A stretch of DNA of 64,000 bases from Acetatifactor sp. (GCA_029055435.1 JAIDDH010000097.1:1-64000); one strand, 5' to 3'; counted from the stretch's first letter, positions 33,614 through 42,540 are shown. Made by a program: numbers and translations. The notes: a model not told the origin generated them from the sequence alone.

Positions 33614-33699
33614 ATATAATATCCTTTCAGATTAAAGGTGTAAGTTTAAGATGTAAATCAGATACAAATGAATTATAAATAAAGGAAAGAGGAATCGCA

Positions 33700-33807
33700 A
33701 TGTTTAATATGCACAACAAGAAAACAAAACAGCGAATGGCCGCTATCATTGTCATTCTCTTAGTGCTTGCTATGGTAATTCCCACTTTATCATACTTTGT
33801 GTATTAA
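33700..33807 (+). CDS. 35-aa single-pass small membrane protein
   Basis: This short ORF opens with MFNMHNKKTKQRM and continues with a hydrophobic helix (AAIIVILLVLAMVIPTLSYF). A good ribosome site (AAAGGAAAGAGG) stands before the ATG. The basic head and single helix predict an N-in membrane peptide. It is short enough to be missed by ORF finders. Its function is unknown. Downstream is the VanW gene, but no operon link is proven. Confidence 0.6.
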   Translation: MFNMHNKKTKQRMAAIIVILLVLAMVIPTLSYFVY

Positions 33808-33866
33808 TTCAAATTTTATTTAAGTGTGATATATAGTGTCTAAATGGATGATATGAGGAATGTATT

Positions 33867-35339
33867 ATGAAAACAATGTGGAAAAAGGGAAGTCTTGTTT
33901 TATGTTTCATGGCGCTTGTGCTGAGCTTTGGAGTGAAAGCGGAGGCGGCCGGGAAGGAGACCATCAAGTCGGGGGTTTATGCAGAGGAGATTAATCTGTC
34001 CGGCAAGACTGTCACAGAGGCGAAGGCGGCGGTGGAATTCTATGTGGAGGAATTAAAGTCCACGGAGATTACGCTGGAGGCGGCAGGCGGCCACAAGGTG
34101 ACTGTCACGGCGGGAGACCTGGGCGTGTCATGGGCGAATACTGACCTGCCGGAGCAGGCGTTTGGGCTGGGCAGAAAGGGCAATGTCATCGAGCGCTACA
34201 AGCAGTTGAAGGATTTGGAGCATGAAAATTACATATTTTCCATAGAGTTGGAGTTTGATGTGGAAGCCATCGATTCGGTATTGGCCAATAAATGTGTAAA
34301 GTACGATCAGAAGGCCGTGAATGTTTCCCTGAAAAGAAATGAAGACGGACAGTTTGAGGTGGTAGAAGGCCAGATTGGTTCGGCTCTGGATGTGGAGCGC
34401 TCCATCGACAAGATTTATGATTATCTGACAGGTGATTGGGATCACAAGCCCTGTGAGATTGAGCTGGACATCGTGGCGTCTCAGCCGAGGGGAAATGCGG
34501 AGGAGTTGGCGGAAGTTACGGATTTGCTGTCAAGCTTTACGACCTCCTACAGCACTTCCAGTTCTTCCAGATGTGCCAATGTGGAGAACGGCTGCAATCT
34601 GATTAACGGGACGACGCTGTACCCCGGAGAGGAATTTTCCACCTATGAGACAGTGGCTCCTTTCACCGAGAAAAACGGCTATTATATGGCGGGTTCTTAC
34701 TTAAACGGCAAGGTTGTGGACAGTCTGGGCGGAGGTATCTGTCAGGTGTCTACCACTCTGTATAACGCGGTGCTGAATGCGGAGCTGGAGGTGACGGAGC
34801 GCCACAATCATTCTATGATTGTCGCCTATGTGAGTCCTTCCGCGGATGCGGCCATTGCGGAGAGCGCGGGCAAGGATTTCCGGTTTAAAAATACGCTGGA
34901 CTATCCTATTTATATCGAGGGTTATACGAAGAATAAGCGGATAACCTTTAACATTTATGGAAAAGAGACCCGGGCGGCAGGCCATGAGGTAAAATATGAG
35001 AGCGAGGTGCTGGAGGTTATCAATCCCACCACGGACGCTATCTATGCAGATAGCTCCAAGCCTATTGGTTATATTGTCACGGAGAGCGCGCACACCGGCT
35101 ACAAGGCCCGTCTCTGGAAGGTTGTCACGGAGGACGGTGTGGAGGTGAGCCGCGAGCAGATTAACAGCAGCAGTTATAAGATGTCTCCCAGAAGCGCCAC
35201 AGTGGGCACTTCCACCGGGGATGCAAACGCATACAACGAGATTATGGCCGCAATCGGTACAGGCAGCATCGACCATGTGAAAAATGTAATCGGGTTGCTC
35301 ACTACACCCCCGCCGGCGGTGGAGGACGGGGATGTATGA
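33867..35339 (+). CDS. VanW family secreted protein with peptidoglycan-binding-like region
   Basis: This 490-aa protein has a signal peptide (residues 1-~27, ending VKAEAAG). The next ~200 residues resemble the YoaR/PG_binding_4 repeat (SGVYAEEINLSGKTVTEAKAAV). The VanW domain (~240-370) follows with YPGEEFSTYETVAPFTEKNGY, GGGICQVSTTLYNAVL and ERHNHSMIVAYVSPSADAAI. VanW is found in vancomycin-resistance clusters but is common in Clostridia with no resistance role shown. It probably acts at the cell wall, and nothing around it suggests a van cluster. Confidence 0.92.
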   Translation: MKTMWKKGSLVLCFMALVLSFGVKAEAAGKETIKSGVYAEEINLSGKTVTEAKAAVEFYVEELKSTEITLEAAGGHKVTVTAGDLGVSWANTDLPEQAFGLGRKGNVIERYKQLKDLEHENYIFSIELEFDVEAIDSVLANKCVKYDQKAVNVSLKRNEDGQFEVVEGQIGSALDVERSIDKIYDYLTGDWDHKPCEIELDIVASQPRGNAEELAEVTDLLSSFTTSYSTSSSSRCANVENGCNLINGTTLYPGEEFSTYETVAPFTEKNGYYMAGSYLNGKVVDSLGGGICQVSTTLYNAVLNAELEVTERHNHSMIVAYVSPSADAAIAESAGKDFRFKNTLDYPIYIEGYTKNKRITFNIYGKETRAAGHEVKYESEVLEVINPTTDAIYADSSKPIGYIVTESAHTGYKARLWKVVTEDGVEVSREQINSSSYKMSPRSATVGTSTGDANAYNEIMAAIGTGSIDHVKNVIGLLTTPPPAVEDGDV

Positions 35340-35370
35340 TTGCCTGTTGAGACCGGCATGAGGTATATTC

Positions 35371-36441
35371 ATGAAAGTTGGCAGAGTAACGGAAAACGCT
35401 CTGAAGCGTTTCATACTACAACAGATAAAGACAAGACGGGACGAAGTGATTGTCGGCGCAGGTCTGGGGGAAGACTGCGCCATTTTTTCGTTTCAGAATC
35501 GGGTATCCGATGGGGCTTGTCAGGATAAAAATGACAGAAATGTCATTTTGTCCTGTGTACAGGAAGGTATGTTTCCTGTCGCTTATCTGTTGCAGAGATG
35601 TGCCAACATTCTGGCTTCCCGGGGAGGAGAACCTCTGGCGGCGGCTCTGAGTATTCTGCTCCCGCTCTGTGCGGAGGAAGATACTTTACGAGGCATCATG
35701 TCTGAGGCGGAGGAAATTTGCGGCAGGCTGGGCATGGAGATTGCGCAGGCTCAGGGAAGAGTCACGGGAGCGGTGAACATACCCTTTGTGACAGTGACGG
35801 CTTACGGAGTGGCCGCGGCCAAGGCGGAGGATGATAATTTTGCGGCGGCGTATCACACAGTAAAGGCTGCCCGTCCGGGACAGGACATTGTTGTGAGTAA
35901 ATGGATCGGACTGGAGGGTACGGCGATTCTGGCAAAGCACTGTGAGGTGAGCCTCAGGGAGCGTTATCCCGCGTGGCTGCCTGAGACGGCGGCGGGATTT
36001 GACAGATATCTGTCCACTATACCGGAGGCCGCAGTTGCGATGCAGTCCAACGGGTGCGTCCTGCAGAATGTCTCCGAGGGAGGAATTTTGGCCGCCCTCT
36101 GGGAGCTGGCGGAAGGCGCAGGCGTTGGACTGACCATAGATTTAAAAAAGCTGCCTGTCAGACAGGAGACTGTGGAGGTCTGCAATCATTGTAATATCAA
36201 TCCCTATGAGCTATTGTCGGGAGGATGTCTCTTGATGACATGCACCGATGGTCTGGAATTGGTGAGTACACTGAAAGCGGCGGAGATTCCCGCAGCGATT
36301 GTCGGTAAAGTGACGGACAGCAATGACAGACTGATTCTCAATGAGGATGAAGTGCGCTATCTGGACCGTCCTCACGCGGATAGTATTTATCAGAAAATTA
36401 ATTGTGGAGCACCCGTTGCAGCGGGTGGTATGGAGGTTTGA
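35371..36441 (+). CDS. AIR synthase-related (PurM/HypE-like) protein
   Basis: This 356-aa protein of the PurM/HypE fold has a GAGLGEDCAIFSF glycine/Asp loop, VTGAVNIPFVTVTAYGV in the middle, and the C-terminal NPYELLSGGCLLMTC typical of HypE-like proteins. It lacks the C-terminal PxxC of true HypE, so carbamoyl dehydration for hydrogenase assembly is not supported, and no hyp genes are nearby. It may be an ATP-binding enzyme of unknown substrate. It lies 1-2 nt before the Lrp-type regulator. Confidence 0.8.
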   Translation: MKVGRVTENALKRFILQQIKTRRDEVIVGAGLGEDCAIFSFQNRVSDGACQDKNDRNVILSCVQEGMFPVAYLLQRCANILASRGGEPLAAALSILLPLCAEEDTLRGIMSEAEEICGRLGMEIAQAQGRVTGAVNIPFVTVTAYGVAAAKAEDDNFAAAYHTVKAARPGQDIVVSKWIGLEGTAILAKHCEVSLRERYPAWLPETAAGFDRYLSTIPEAAVAMQSNGCVLQNVSEGGILAALWELAEGAGVGLTIDLKKLPVRQETVEVCNHCNINPYELLSGGCLLMTCTDGLELVSTLKAAEIPAAIVGKVTDSNDRLILNEDEVRYLDRPHADSIYQKINCGAPVAAGGMEV

Positions 36442-36442
36442 C

Positions 36443-36925
36443 ATGAGAGAAGAATTATTGGCGGTTATCGAAAAGAACAGCCGTATTGATCTGAAGGAGC
36501 TGGCGGTGATTTTGGGTGTGCAGGAGATTGATGTGGTGAATGAGCTGCAGGCTCTGGAGGATGAGGGCGTGATCTGCGGCTATCACACTTTGATCAATTG
36601 GGAGAAAACTTCCCTGGATAAGGTGACTGCACTGATTGAGGTGCGTGTGACGCCGCAGAGAGGGCAGGGATTCGACAATGTTGCAGAGCGCATCTACAGG
36701 TATCCCGAGGTGCGCAGTGTCTATTTGATTTCCGGCGGGTTTGATCTGATGGTCATTCTGGAGGGGAAGACTCTGCGGGAGGTTTCCTCTTTTGTGTCAG
36801 ATAAGCTGGCGCCGTTGGAGCAGGTGCTCTCCACAGCAACGCATTTTATCCTGAAAAAATACAAAGATCACGGCACGATTTTCATACAGAAGCCGGAAGA
36901 TGAAAGAGAGATGATTACGCCATGA
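36443..36925 (+). CDS. Lrp/AsnC family transcriptional regulator
   Basis: This ~160-aa regulator starts at ATG 36443. The N-terminal winged helix (MREELLAVIEKNSRIDLKELAVIL) is followed by the ligand-binding RAM domain (VTALIEVRVTPQRGQGFDNVAERI, VRSVYLISGGFDLMVILEG). Such proteins sense amino acids. It overlaps the following aminotransferase by 4 nt (ATGA), so it likely responds to a substrate or product of that enzyme. Confidence 0.92.
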   Translation: MREELLAVIEKNSRIDLKELAVILGVQEIDVVNELQALEDEGVICGYHTLINWEKTSLDKVTALIEVRVTPQRGQGFDNVAERIYRYPEVRSVYLISGGFDLMVILEGKTLREVSSFVSDKLAPLEQVLSTATHFILKKYKDHGTIFIQKPEDEREMITP

Positions 36926-38094
36926 GAAATCCTTTAGCAGATAAAGTAGTAGAAATCAAGCCTTCGGGCATTAGAAAATTTTTTGACATTGTCAGTGAGA
37001 TGAAAGACGCAATCTCGCTGGGAGTGGGCGAGCCCGATTTTGACACCCCCTGGCATATTCGGGACGAGGGTATCTATTCATTGGAGAGGGGCCGTACCTT
37101 TTACACATCTAACGCAGGTCTGAAGGAGCTGCGTCAGGAGATTTGCAATTACATGAAACGCAAGAATAATATTGAGTACGACTGGGCCAAGGAGGTGTTG
37201 ATCACTGTGGGCGGTTCCGAGGCCATCGACATGGGTCTGCGGGCCATGATTAATCCCGGGGAGGAGGTCTTGATTCCTCAGCCCAGCTATGTGTCCTACG
37301 AGCCCTGCGCGATTCTCGCGGGGGCCACACCGGTGATTATTGATCTCAAGGAGGAAAATGAATTTCGTCTCACGGCGCAGGAGCTGGAGGATGCAATCAC
37401 AGATAAGACCAAGGTGTTGATCCTGCCATTTCCCAACAATCCCACCGGAGCTATCATGGAGCGGAAGGATTTGGAGGCCATTGCTGAGGTTATCTTAAAA
37501 CATGACATATTTGTCATATCTGATGAGATTTATGCAGAACTGTCCTATAAAGAAAAGCATGTGTCCATTGCCAGCCTCCCCGGAATGCAGGAGAGGACTA
37601 TTTTGATTAATGGATTTTCTAAGGCCTATGCCATGACGGGATGGAGACTAGGCTATGCCTGCGGCCCTGCTGCTATCATTGGGCAGATGACTAAGATTCA
37701 TCAGTTTGCCATCATGTGCGCTCCCACCACCAGCCAGTATGCTGCCGTGGAAGCCTTGAAAAACGGAGACTCGGACATAGAGGAGATGCGCGTGGCTTAC
37801 AATCAGCGCAGACGCTATCTTATGAATGCTTTCCGCGAGATGGGGCTTCAGTGTTTTGAGCCCTATGGTGCTTTCTATGTATTCCCTTATATCGGAGAGT
37901 TTGGCATGACCAGCGATGAGTTTGCTCAGCGGTTTTTGGAAGAGGAGCGGGTGGCCGTGGTTCCCGGCACTGCTTTCGGAGACAGCGGCGAGGGATTTGT
38001 GAGAATTTCTTATGCCTATTCTCTGGAGAATCTGAAGGTTGCCATCGGCAGGCTGGAGCGCTTTATCAATAAGTTACGGGCGGAAAAGGGTTAA
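36922..38094 (+). CDS. Class I PLP-dependent aminotransferase
   Basis: This 390-aa aminotransferase has GVGEPDFDTPWHI near the N-terminus, FPNNPTGAIM, and the PLP lysine in INGFSKAYAMTGWRLGY. FVRISYAYSLENL near the C-terminus carries the substrate-binding Arg. It resembles the I-gamma group (aspartate/aromatic/alanine type). The exact substrate cannot be set from sequence alone. It is coupled to an Lrp-type regulator upstream and followed after 6 nt by trmL. Confidence 0.93.
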   Translation: MRNPLADKVVEIKPSGIRKFFDIVSEMKDAISLGVGEPDFDTPWHIRDEGIYSLERGRTFYTSNAGLKELRQEICNYMKRKNNIEYDWAKEVLITVGGSEAIDMGLRAMINPGEEVLIPQPSYVSYEPCAILAGATPVIIDLKEENEFRLTAQELEDAITDKTKVLILPFPNNPTGAIMERKDLEAIAEVILKHDIFVISDEIYAELSYKEKHVSIASLPGMQERTILINGFSKAYAMTGWRLGYACGPAAIIGQMTKIHQFAIMCAPTTSQYAAVEALKNGDSDIEEMRVAYNQRRRYLMNAFREMGLQCFEPYGAFYVFPYIGEFGMTSDEFAQRFLEEERVAVVPGTAFGDSGEGFVRISYAYSLENLKVAIGRLERFINKLRAEKG

Positions 38095-38100
38095 TTATCT

Positions 38101-38604
38101 ATGCACATAGTGTTACATCAGCCGGAGATTCCGGCAAATACGGGAAATATCGGGCGGACTTGTGTCGCGACAGGCACAAGTCTGCATTTGATTGAGCCGC
38201 TGGGCTTTCGGCTGAACGAGAAGGAAATCCGGCGGGCAGGGATGGATTACTGGGAAAAGCTTTCCGTGAGCCGTTATATGAATTATCCGGAATTTTTACT
38301 GGAATACGAGAAACACCCGGGAGCCAGGCTGTGGATGGCTACGACAAAGGCGAAACGCGCTTATACGGAAGTTGAGTTCGGAGAGGACGATTTTATCATG
38401 TTCGGCAAGGAGAGCGCCGGGATTCCCGAAGAGATTCTGGTGGAGCATTCAGAGGATTGTATCCGTATCCCTATGCTGCCGGAAATCCGCTCGCTGAATC
38501 TGTCCAATTCCGTGGCAATCGTACTCTATGAAGCCCTGCGCCAGAATCAGTTTAAAAGCATGCAGCGGGAGGGGGAGCTCCACAGGCTGCATTGGAAAGA
38601 ATAG
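38101..38604 (+). CDS. trmL: tRNA (cytidine/uridine-34 2'-O)-methyltransferase TrmL
   Basis: This 167-aa SPOUT methyltransferase modifies the wobble ribose of tRNA-Leu. Family motifs are all present: MHIVLHQPEIPANTGNIGRTC, LHLIEPLGF, FGKESAGIPEEIL and IPMLPEIRSLNLSNSVAIVLYEALRQ, the last forming the trefoil-knot SAM site. The length is normal. It is preceded by the aminotransferase with only 6 nt between. Confidence 0.96.
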   Translation: MHIVLHQPEIPANTGNIGRTCVATGTSLHLIEPLGFRLNEKEIRRAGMDYWEKLSVSRYMNYPEFLLEYEKHPGARLWMATTKAKRAYTEVEFGEDDFIMFGKESAGIPEEILVEHSEDCIRIPMLPEIRSLNLSNSVAIVLYEALRQNQFKSMQREGELHRLHWKE

Positions 38605-38628
38605 TCAGAGACGGGGAACGGTGACAAA

Positions 38629-39285
38629 ATGTCCTTATATATATCTGATTTATTACGAATCATATTATGGTTCCTGCCGCTGTACTGTGTGGGGAGAATG
38701 GTCTGGCTGCGGACGGGGAGAAGAGAGAAAAATCCTGTCAGAGAGCTCGTGCTGGCTGTGTTTGTGCTGTTCATGTTCGGCTTGCTGAATCTGACCTTTC
38801 AGAATGGATTGGAGGCGTTAAGGGCGAGCAGTCCTATGCATGCATGGATTCGCTGGAAACAAAGACTGGGTGTCAATCTGATTCCCTTCCACACCATCAG
38901 GAATTATCTGAAATACGGAGCCAGCGCGGACGCAATCTGGGTGAACATAGCGGGCAATATTGTGATGTTTGTGCCCTGGGGATTTGGTCTGCCGCTGCTC
39001 TGGAGACAGTATCAATCCTTTTTTAAAGTGGCATGGATGTCCTTATGTCTGCCCATATTCATCGAATTTTGCCAGCTCTTTATCGGGAGATCTGTGGATA
39101 TCGATGATATTATCTTGAACTTTACAGGCGGTATACTGGGTGGGTTGCTGTACTGGCTGGCGAGGAAGCTTTTTCCCCGGCTGGGATGTCTGGCCTGCGA
39201 AAACGAGAGTAAATATGGAAGAGGATATGATAAAAAATATGATAAAGAATATGACAAAGAATACGACAGGCAAACAGGTTCATGA
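38629..39285 (+). CDS. VanZ family membrane protein
   Basis: This 218-aa protein has about five transmembrane helices. VanZ hallmarks are LIPFHTIRNYLKYG, NIAGNIVMFVPWGFGLPLLW and EFCQLFIGRSVDIDDIILNFTGGILGGLLYW. The C-terminal tail is odd: GYDKKYDKEYDKEYDR, encoded by a 12-bp tandem repeat. That DNA also encodes the N-terminus of the next protein in another frame. Family members can raise teicoplanin resistance, but most have unknown roles. Confidence 0.9.
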   Translation: MSLYISDLLRIILWFLPLYCVGRMVWLRTGRREKNPVRELVLAVFVLFMFGLLNLTFQNGLEALRASSPMHAWIRWKQRLGVNLIPFHTIRNYLKYGASADAIWVNIAGNIVMFVPWGFGLPLLWRQYQSFFKVAWMSLCLPIFIEFCQLFIGRSVDIDDIILNFTGGILGGLLYWLARKLFPRLGCLACENESKYGRGYDKKYDKEYDKEYDRQTGS

Positions 39286-39763
39286 GACGGCTTTTATCGC
39301 ACCCGGCGCAGTGGTGCTGGGCGATGTGACGCTGGGGGAGGATGTGGGTATCTGGTATAATGCCACTGTGCGCGGCGACAGAGGCTCTGTGGTGATTGGC
39401 AGGGGCAGCAATATCCAGGACAATGCGGTAGTGCATCTGGACAGCGGGCATTCTGTGGTAATAGGGGAGAATGTCACAGTGGGACACGGGGCCATCGTCC
39501 ACGGATGTACGATTGGTGACAACTCTCTGGTAGGCATGGGAGCAATCATTATGAACGGAGCGCATATCGGCAAAAACTGTATTGTGGGAGCCGGAGCGCT
39601 GGTGACGCAGGGCATGCAGATACCGGACAATTCGCTGGTTCTGGGAAGTCCTGCCAAGATAAAGCGCAGTGTTACTGATGAGGAGCTTGCGGGCAATCTC
39701 CACAATGCGCAAGTGTATGTGGAGGAGGCTAGAGAGCAGCGGTTGCAGGAGAGCTCTCTATGA
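39215..39763 (+). CDS. Gamma-class carbonic anhydrase-like protein
   Basis: This ~180-aa left-handed beta-helix protein is of the gamma-carbonic anhydrase type. Hexapeptide repeats are clear (FIAPGAVVLGDVTLGEDVGIWYNATVRGDRG). The three metal His are in AVVHLDSGH and VGHGAIVHG. The start is uncertain: ATGs at 39215, 39227, 39239 and 39251 are all in frame because the repeat encodes MIKNMIKNMTKN. The gene overlaps VanZ by about 70 nt. The reaction could be CO2 hydration, or another role of the family. Confidence 0.85.
   Translation: MEEDMIKNMIKNMTKNTTGKQVHETAFIAPGAVVLGDVTLGEDVGIWYNATVRGDRGSVVIGRGSNIQDNAVVHLDSGHSVVIGENVTVGHGAIVHGCTIGDNSLVGMGAIIMNGAHIGKNCIVGAGALVTQGMQIPDNSLVLGSPAKIKRSVTDEELAGNLHNAQVYVEEAREQRLQESSL
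39223..39270 (+). repeat. Four-copy imperfect 12-bp tandem repeat used in two reading frames
   Basis: The units are ggatatgataaa, aaatatgataaa, gaatatgacaaa and gaatacgacagg. In the VanZ frame they encode (G/K/E)YDK; in the carbonic anhydrase frame they encode MIKN/MTKN. Copy-number change in steps of 12 bp would keep both frames. Confidence 0.85.
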
Positions 39764-40436
39764 TATCCCCATATTGAGGGTATTCCCGCAAAAACTGTGA
39801 AACTATATCAGGTCTGTCCCAGTAATGCATGGGATAGACCTTTTTTACACGAATTTTTTTCAGAAAATAAAGGAATCCATTGGCATAATTTGTGCCGAGT
39901 CTTGGATCCAGAGGCAGAAAGGCAGCATCCACAGATGTGTCGCCAAGCTGCTCTCTCAGAAGATCAATCTCATGGCGGTAACTGCCTGCCATCTGCCGGT
40001 TATGCTGTTCCTGATACTGCGGACAGGTCTGATCGAAGCTCCAGTCATTTAAATCTCCGGCATGATATATGACACAACCGTCATGTTTTAGCAGATAGGC
40101 AACTCCTCTGTCTGTAGAATGCAGAGTATGAATGCAGATATCACAGGAGAGCTCATAGCTTTGATGGAAAGTGACGATGTGGACAGGAACCTCTTCCGGT
40201 CTGCGCCGTGGCGGGATATCTTTGGAAAGTACGGCCGCAATCTCTGTCATACCCTGCCTGTGCAGCAATGCAAAAATCTCCGGATTATAATGATCTGCAT
40301 GGGCATGGCTCACAAAGACAAACACCGGTTTCTCAGTATTCAGACAGGGAAGCTCTCCCACATAATAATCAAAAATACAATAACAACGACGAAACTCCAC
40401 CAGAAAACCACTATGCCCCAGATATGTGATCATCAT
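39729..40436 (-). CDS. MBL-fold metal-dependent hydrolase
   Basis: This ~235-aa protein starts at ATG 40436 behind GGAGGAAA; an ORF extends further to 40559 without support. It is a metallo-beta-lactamase fold: MMITYLGHSGFLVEF, FVSHAHADHYNPEIF (HxHxDH metal motif), CVIYHAGDLNDWSF and KKVYPMHYWDRPD. It resembles the UlaG/YtnP-like simple MBL hydrolases, and the substrate is unknown. The 3' end overlaps the gamma-carbonic anhydrase gene by 35 nt on the opposite strand. Confidence 0.88.
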   Translation of the reverse strand: MMITYLGHSGFLVEFRRCYCIFDYYVGELPCLNTEKPVFVFVSHAHADHYNPEIFALLHRQGMTEIAAVLSKDIPPRRRPEEVPVHIVTFHQSYELSCDICIHTLHSTDRGVAYLLKHDGCVIYHAGDLNDWSFDQTCPQYQEQHNRQMAGSYRHEIDLLREQLGDTSVDAAFLPLDPRLGTNYANGFLYFLKKIRVKKVYPMHYWDRPDIVSQFLREYPQYGDIIESSPATAAL

Positions 40437-40646
40437 CCCCTGTTTCCTCCATAAATCATCGAGATGTTCTTTCTTATAGTCCGCATTATAACATGCCCTA
40501 TACTTTTCTTTCAATGTTTCTCTACGGAGGGTTGCGGTTCTTCTGAGTGCGGCGTACAAAATTTTTATGGACTTTTAAATAGAATTATACAGGCTGACAT
40601 GATACAATGTAACCGTTACACATTTTGATAAAATGCGATTTTATAA

Positions 40647-41174
40647 GGAGCGGATAAGAAAGTTGATATTATAAAGGATGCTGATGATAAAAGCATTGTA
40701 GTCATCAATGATCTGCGTTTCAAGGGAAGGCGAAGTGTGGACTGGAACATTGTTGAGGATTGTTTAAAAGAATATATCGGGGAATGTGCTGAGATTACGG
40801 AAACATCAGATGTGGTATACATAGGTGCGGATTTTCCTGACGAGTTTGCGCATTCCAAAGATACAAAGGAGTTAAGAGGCGCAAATATGTATGCAAAGGC
40901 AAATTCTTCAAGCATTATCAGGGAGATGATTGAAATTGCCACAAATAAAACTTTTGCAGAGAATTATGCACAAAAACATAACACAGATGCAAAATGGGGC
41001 TGGTACCGGTATGATACACGTTTTGCAATACCTGTTTATGATAATGCAGGCGAGTTGGTCAGCTATAATGTTTTTAAGGCAAGAATACTGGTGCGTCATG
41101 CAAATGACGGGAAACTGTATCTGTATGATATTTTAAGAACAAAAAAAGAAACGAGCAAGCCGCTTGAGCAATAG
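40647..41174 (+). pseudogene. Probable 5'-truncated domain from a large polyvalent (mobile-element) protein
   Basis: The frame is open from 40647 to 41174 with no ATG, and only a GTG at 40737. The upstream codons (KSIVVINDLRFKGRRSVDW) read naturally into WNIVEDCLKEYIGE, so the GTG would cut a domain. The rest reads VYIGADFPDEFAHSKDTKEL, IREMIEIATNKTF and GWYRYDTRFAIPVYD. I recall similar blocks as C-terminal modules of very large polyvalent proteins in phages and conjugative elements; this is from memory and uncertain. No such protein is nearby, so it may be a remnant of an excised element, or a gene with a non-standard ATT or GTG start. Confidence 0.45.
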
Positions 41175-41256
41175 CTGTACGGTCGAAAAACTCATTTCTT
41201 TATAGCTCATATTTTAAAGGTATACAGTAGTTTTGTCAAGTGTAAAAAGTTTATAT

Positions 41257-41316
41257 GAAACAGCGCAAGAGCAGTTACAAACCTATACAGGTTCATAACT
41301 GCCCTTGCGCTGTTTC
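41257..41316. repeat. Long near-perfect hairpin, not a terminator
   Basis: Arms 41257-41277 (gaaacagcgcaag...) and 41296-41316 (...cttgcgctgtttc) pair over 21 positions with one mismatch; the 18-nt loop can pair again (aacct/aggtt). No T-tract follows. It could be a MITE- or REP-like element, or a small RNA or leader structure upstream of the gene at 41400. Confidence 0.6.
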
Positions 41317-41333
41317 GGGAATTGACAAGACTG

Positions 41334-41362
41334 TTTACAAGACCTCTCAAAAAGATTACAAT
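41334..41362 (+). promoter_or_regulatory. Promoter upstream of gene 41400
   Basis: TTTACA (41334-41339), a 17-bp spacer and TACAAT (41357-41362) lie 38 nt before the ATG, just downstream of the long hairpin. Confidence 0.55.
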
Positions 41363-41399
41363 ACAAAGGAGAGTGTGGGCAAAAGCGGGAGGTATAAGC

Positions 41400-42464
41400 A
41401 TGAATTTGAGAGTTGTCATTTTTCAGGGAGAAGAGAACTATATCAAAAAGTTTGTAGATTTCCCGGATCAATTATATACGAAAAAGGAGCGCATGTGTGA
41501 CAAGCAGACGGAGGCAGCTCTGTTGCGAAACAAGCATTGTCTGAGCGGGACGGCGGAAGTGTGGGGTATTTTAGTGCTCAACGGGGAGGAGAAGCCGGTG
41601 GGCCGCTGCATGGCGAGCTTTTATGAGGGAGACGATTACGGATTTTTCGGCTTCTTTGAGTGCATTGAGAATCAGGAGGTTTGTCATCGGCTGGTGGGGG
41701 CGGTGTCAAAACTGGCAGAGCAGCGGAGCAGAACCCGGCTGATTGGTCCGGTGGACGTCTCTTTTTGGATGAATTATCGTCTGAAGATCGATCATTTCGG
41801 CAATCCTCACACCGCAGAACCCTATAATAAAGAATACTATTTCAGACTCCTGCAGGCGGAAGGTTTCTCCGTCATGCAAGAATATATTTCTGATGTCTAT
41901 TCGGTTGTAACTGTGAGCGACAAGTACAGTGAGCGTCTGGAGAAGCAACTGGCGGAAGGGTATGAGCTGCGCAGTCCCGCGAGAAGGGAATATAAAAGCA
42001 GTCTGAAAGATATATATCATCTGATGACAGAAATTTGTAAAGACATTCCTATTTATAAGGAGATTACCGAAGAGCAGTTTCTTGCATTGTTTTCCGGTTG
42101 GAAATCCATGCTGGATTTGAAACTGGTGAAGCTGGTCTACCGGGAGAGCCGACTGGTGGGATTTTGCACGGCGATTCCCAATTATGGCAATCTGCAAATC
42201 GGCAGCGGTCACACATTGCCGGAGAGTCTTCGGATTTCACATACCCGCAGAAAGTCCAAGGAGTACATTTTATTGTATATGGGCTCAGACAAAAAACATT
42301 CGAGAGTAGATTTCATGCTCTCAACCAGTATTCAGAAAGAACTGAAGGAACGTCAGGGCAGTTTAACGGGAGCAGTGGTGCCCAAGGACGAGGGTATGGA
42401 GAGTTCTTTTTCGGGTCTGGCCGAGAATACATATCGATATGTATTGTTGACGACACAACTTTAA
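41400..42464 (+). CDS. GNAT-like acyltransferase family hypothetical protein
   Basis: This ~354-aa protein starts at ATG 41400 with GGGAGGT as ribosome site. It has two parts with the feel of tandem acyltransferase folds. The N-terminal half contains GFFGFFECIENQEVCHRLVGA and TRLIGPVDVSFWMNYRL. The C-terminal half contains LVKLVYRESRLVGFCTAIPNYG, then GSDKKHSRVDFMLS. I recognise it only as a conserved GNAT-like hypothetical; acyl donor and acceptor are unknown. It lies 76 nt before the GPH transporter, and the order may be coincidental. Confidence 0.6.
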   Translation: MNLRVVIFQGEENYIKKFVDFPDQLYTKKERMCDKQTEAALLRNKHCLSGTAEVWGILVLNGEEKPVGRCMASFYEGDDYGFFGFFECIENQEVCHRLVGAVSKLAEQRSRTRLIGPVDVSFWMNYRLKIDHFGNPHTAEPYNKEYYFRLLQAEGFSVMQEYISDVYSVVTVSDKYSERLEKQLAEGYELRSPARREYKSSLKDIYHLMTEICKDIPIYKEITEEQFLALFSGWKSMLDLKLVKLVYRESRLVGFCTAIPNYGNLQIGSGHTLPESLRISHTRRKSKEYILLYMGSDKKHSRVDFMLSTSIQKELKERQGSLTGAVVPKDEGMESSFSGLAENTYRYVLLTTQL

Positions 42465-42540
42465 AATTTGTATAAAAATCGTCTCTTTTGGAAAGCTTAT
42501 GGGTAAATCCACAGGTGTACAAGCACGGAAAAGAGGCGGC

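Noticed and set aside
35371..36441. HypE hydrogenase maturation factor
   Set aside because: No C-terminal PxxC motif and no hyp or hydrogenase genes nearby.
39223..39270. CRISPR-like short repeat
   Set aside because: Units are 12 bp, contiguous, without spacers, and lie inside coding sequence. No CRISPR array was seen anywhere.
33867..39285. Vancomycin-resistance cluster (VanW plus VanZ)
   Set aside because: No vanH, vanA-type ligase, vanX or vanRS present; both families are common housekeeping genes in Clostridia.
41257..41316. Hairpin as a terminator
   Set aside because: Strong stem but followed by GGGAATTGAC rather than a T-run.
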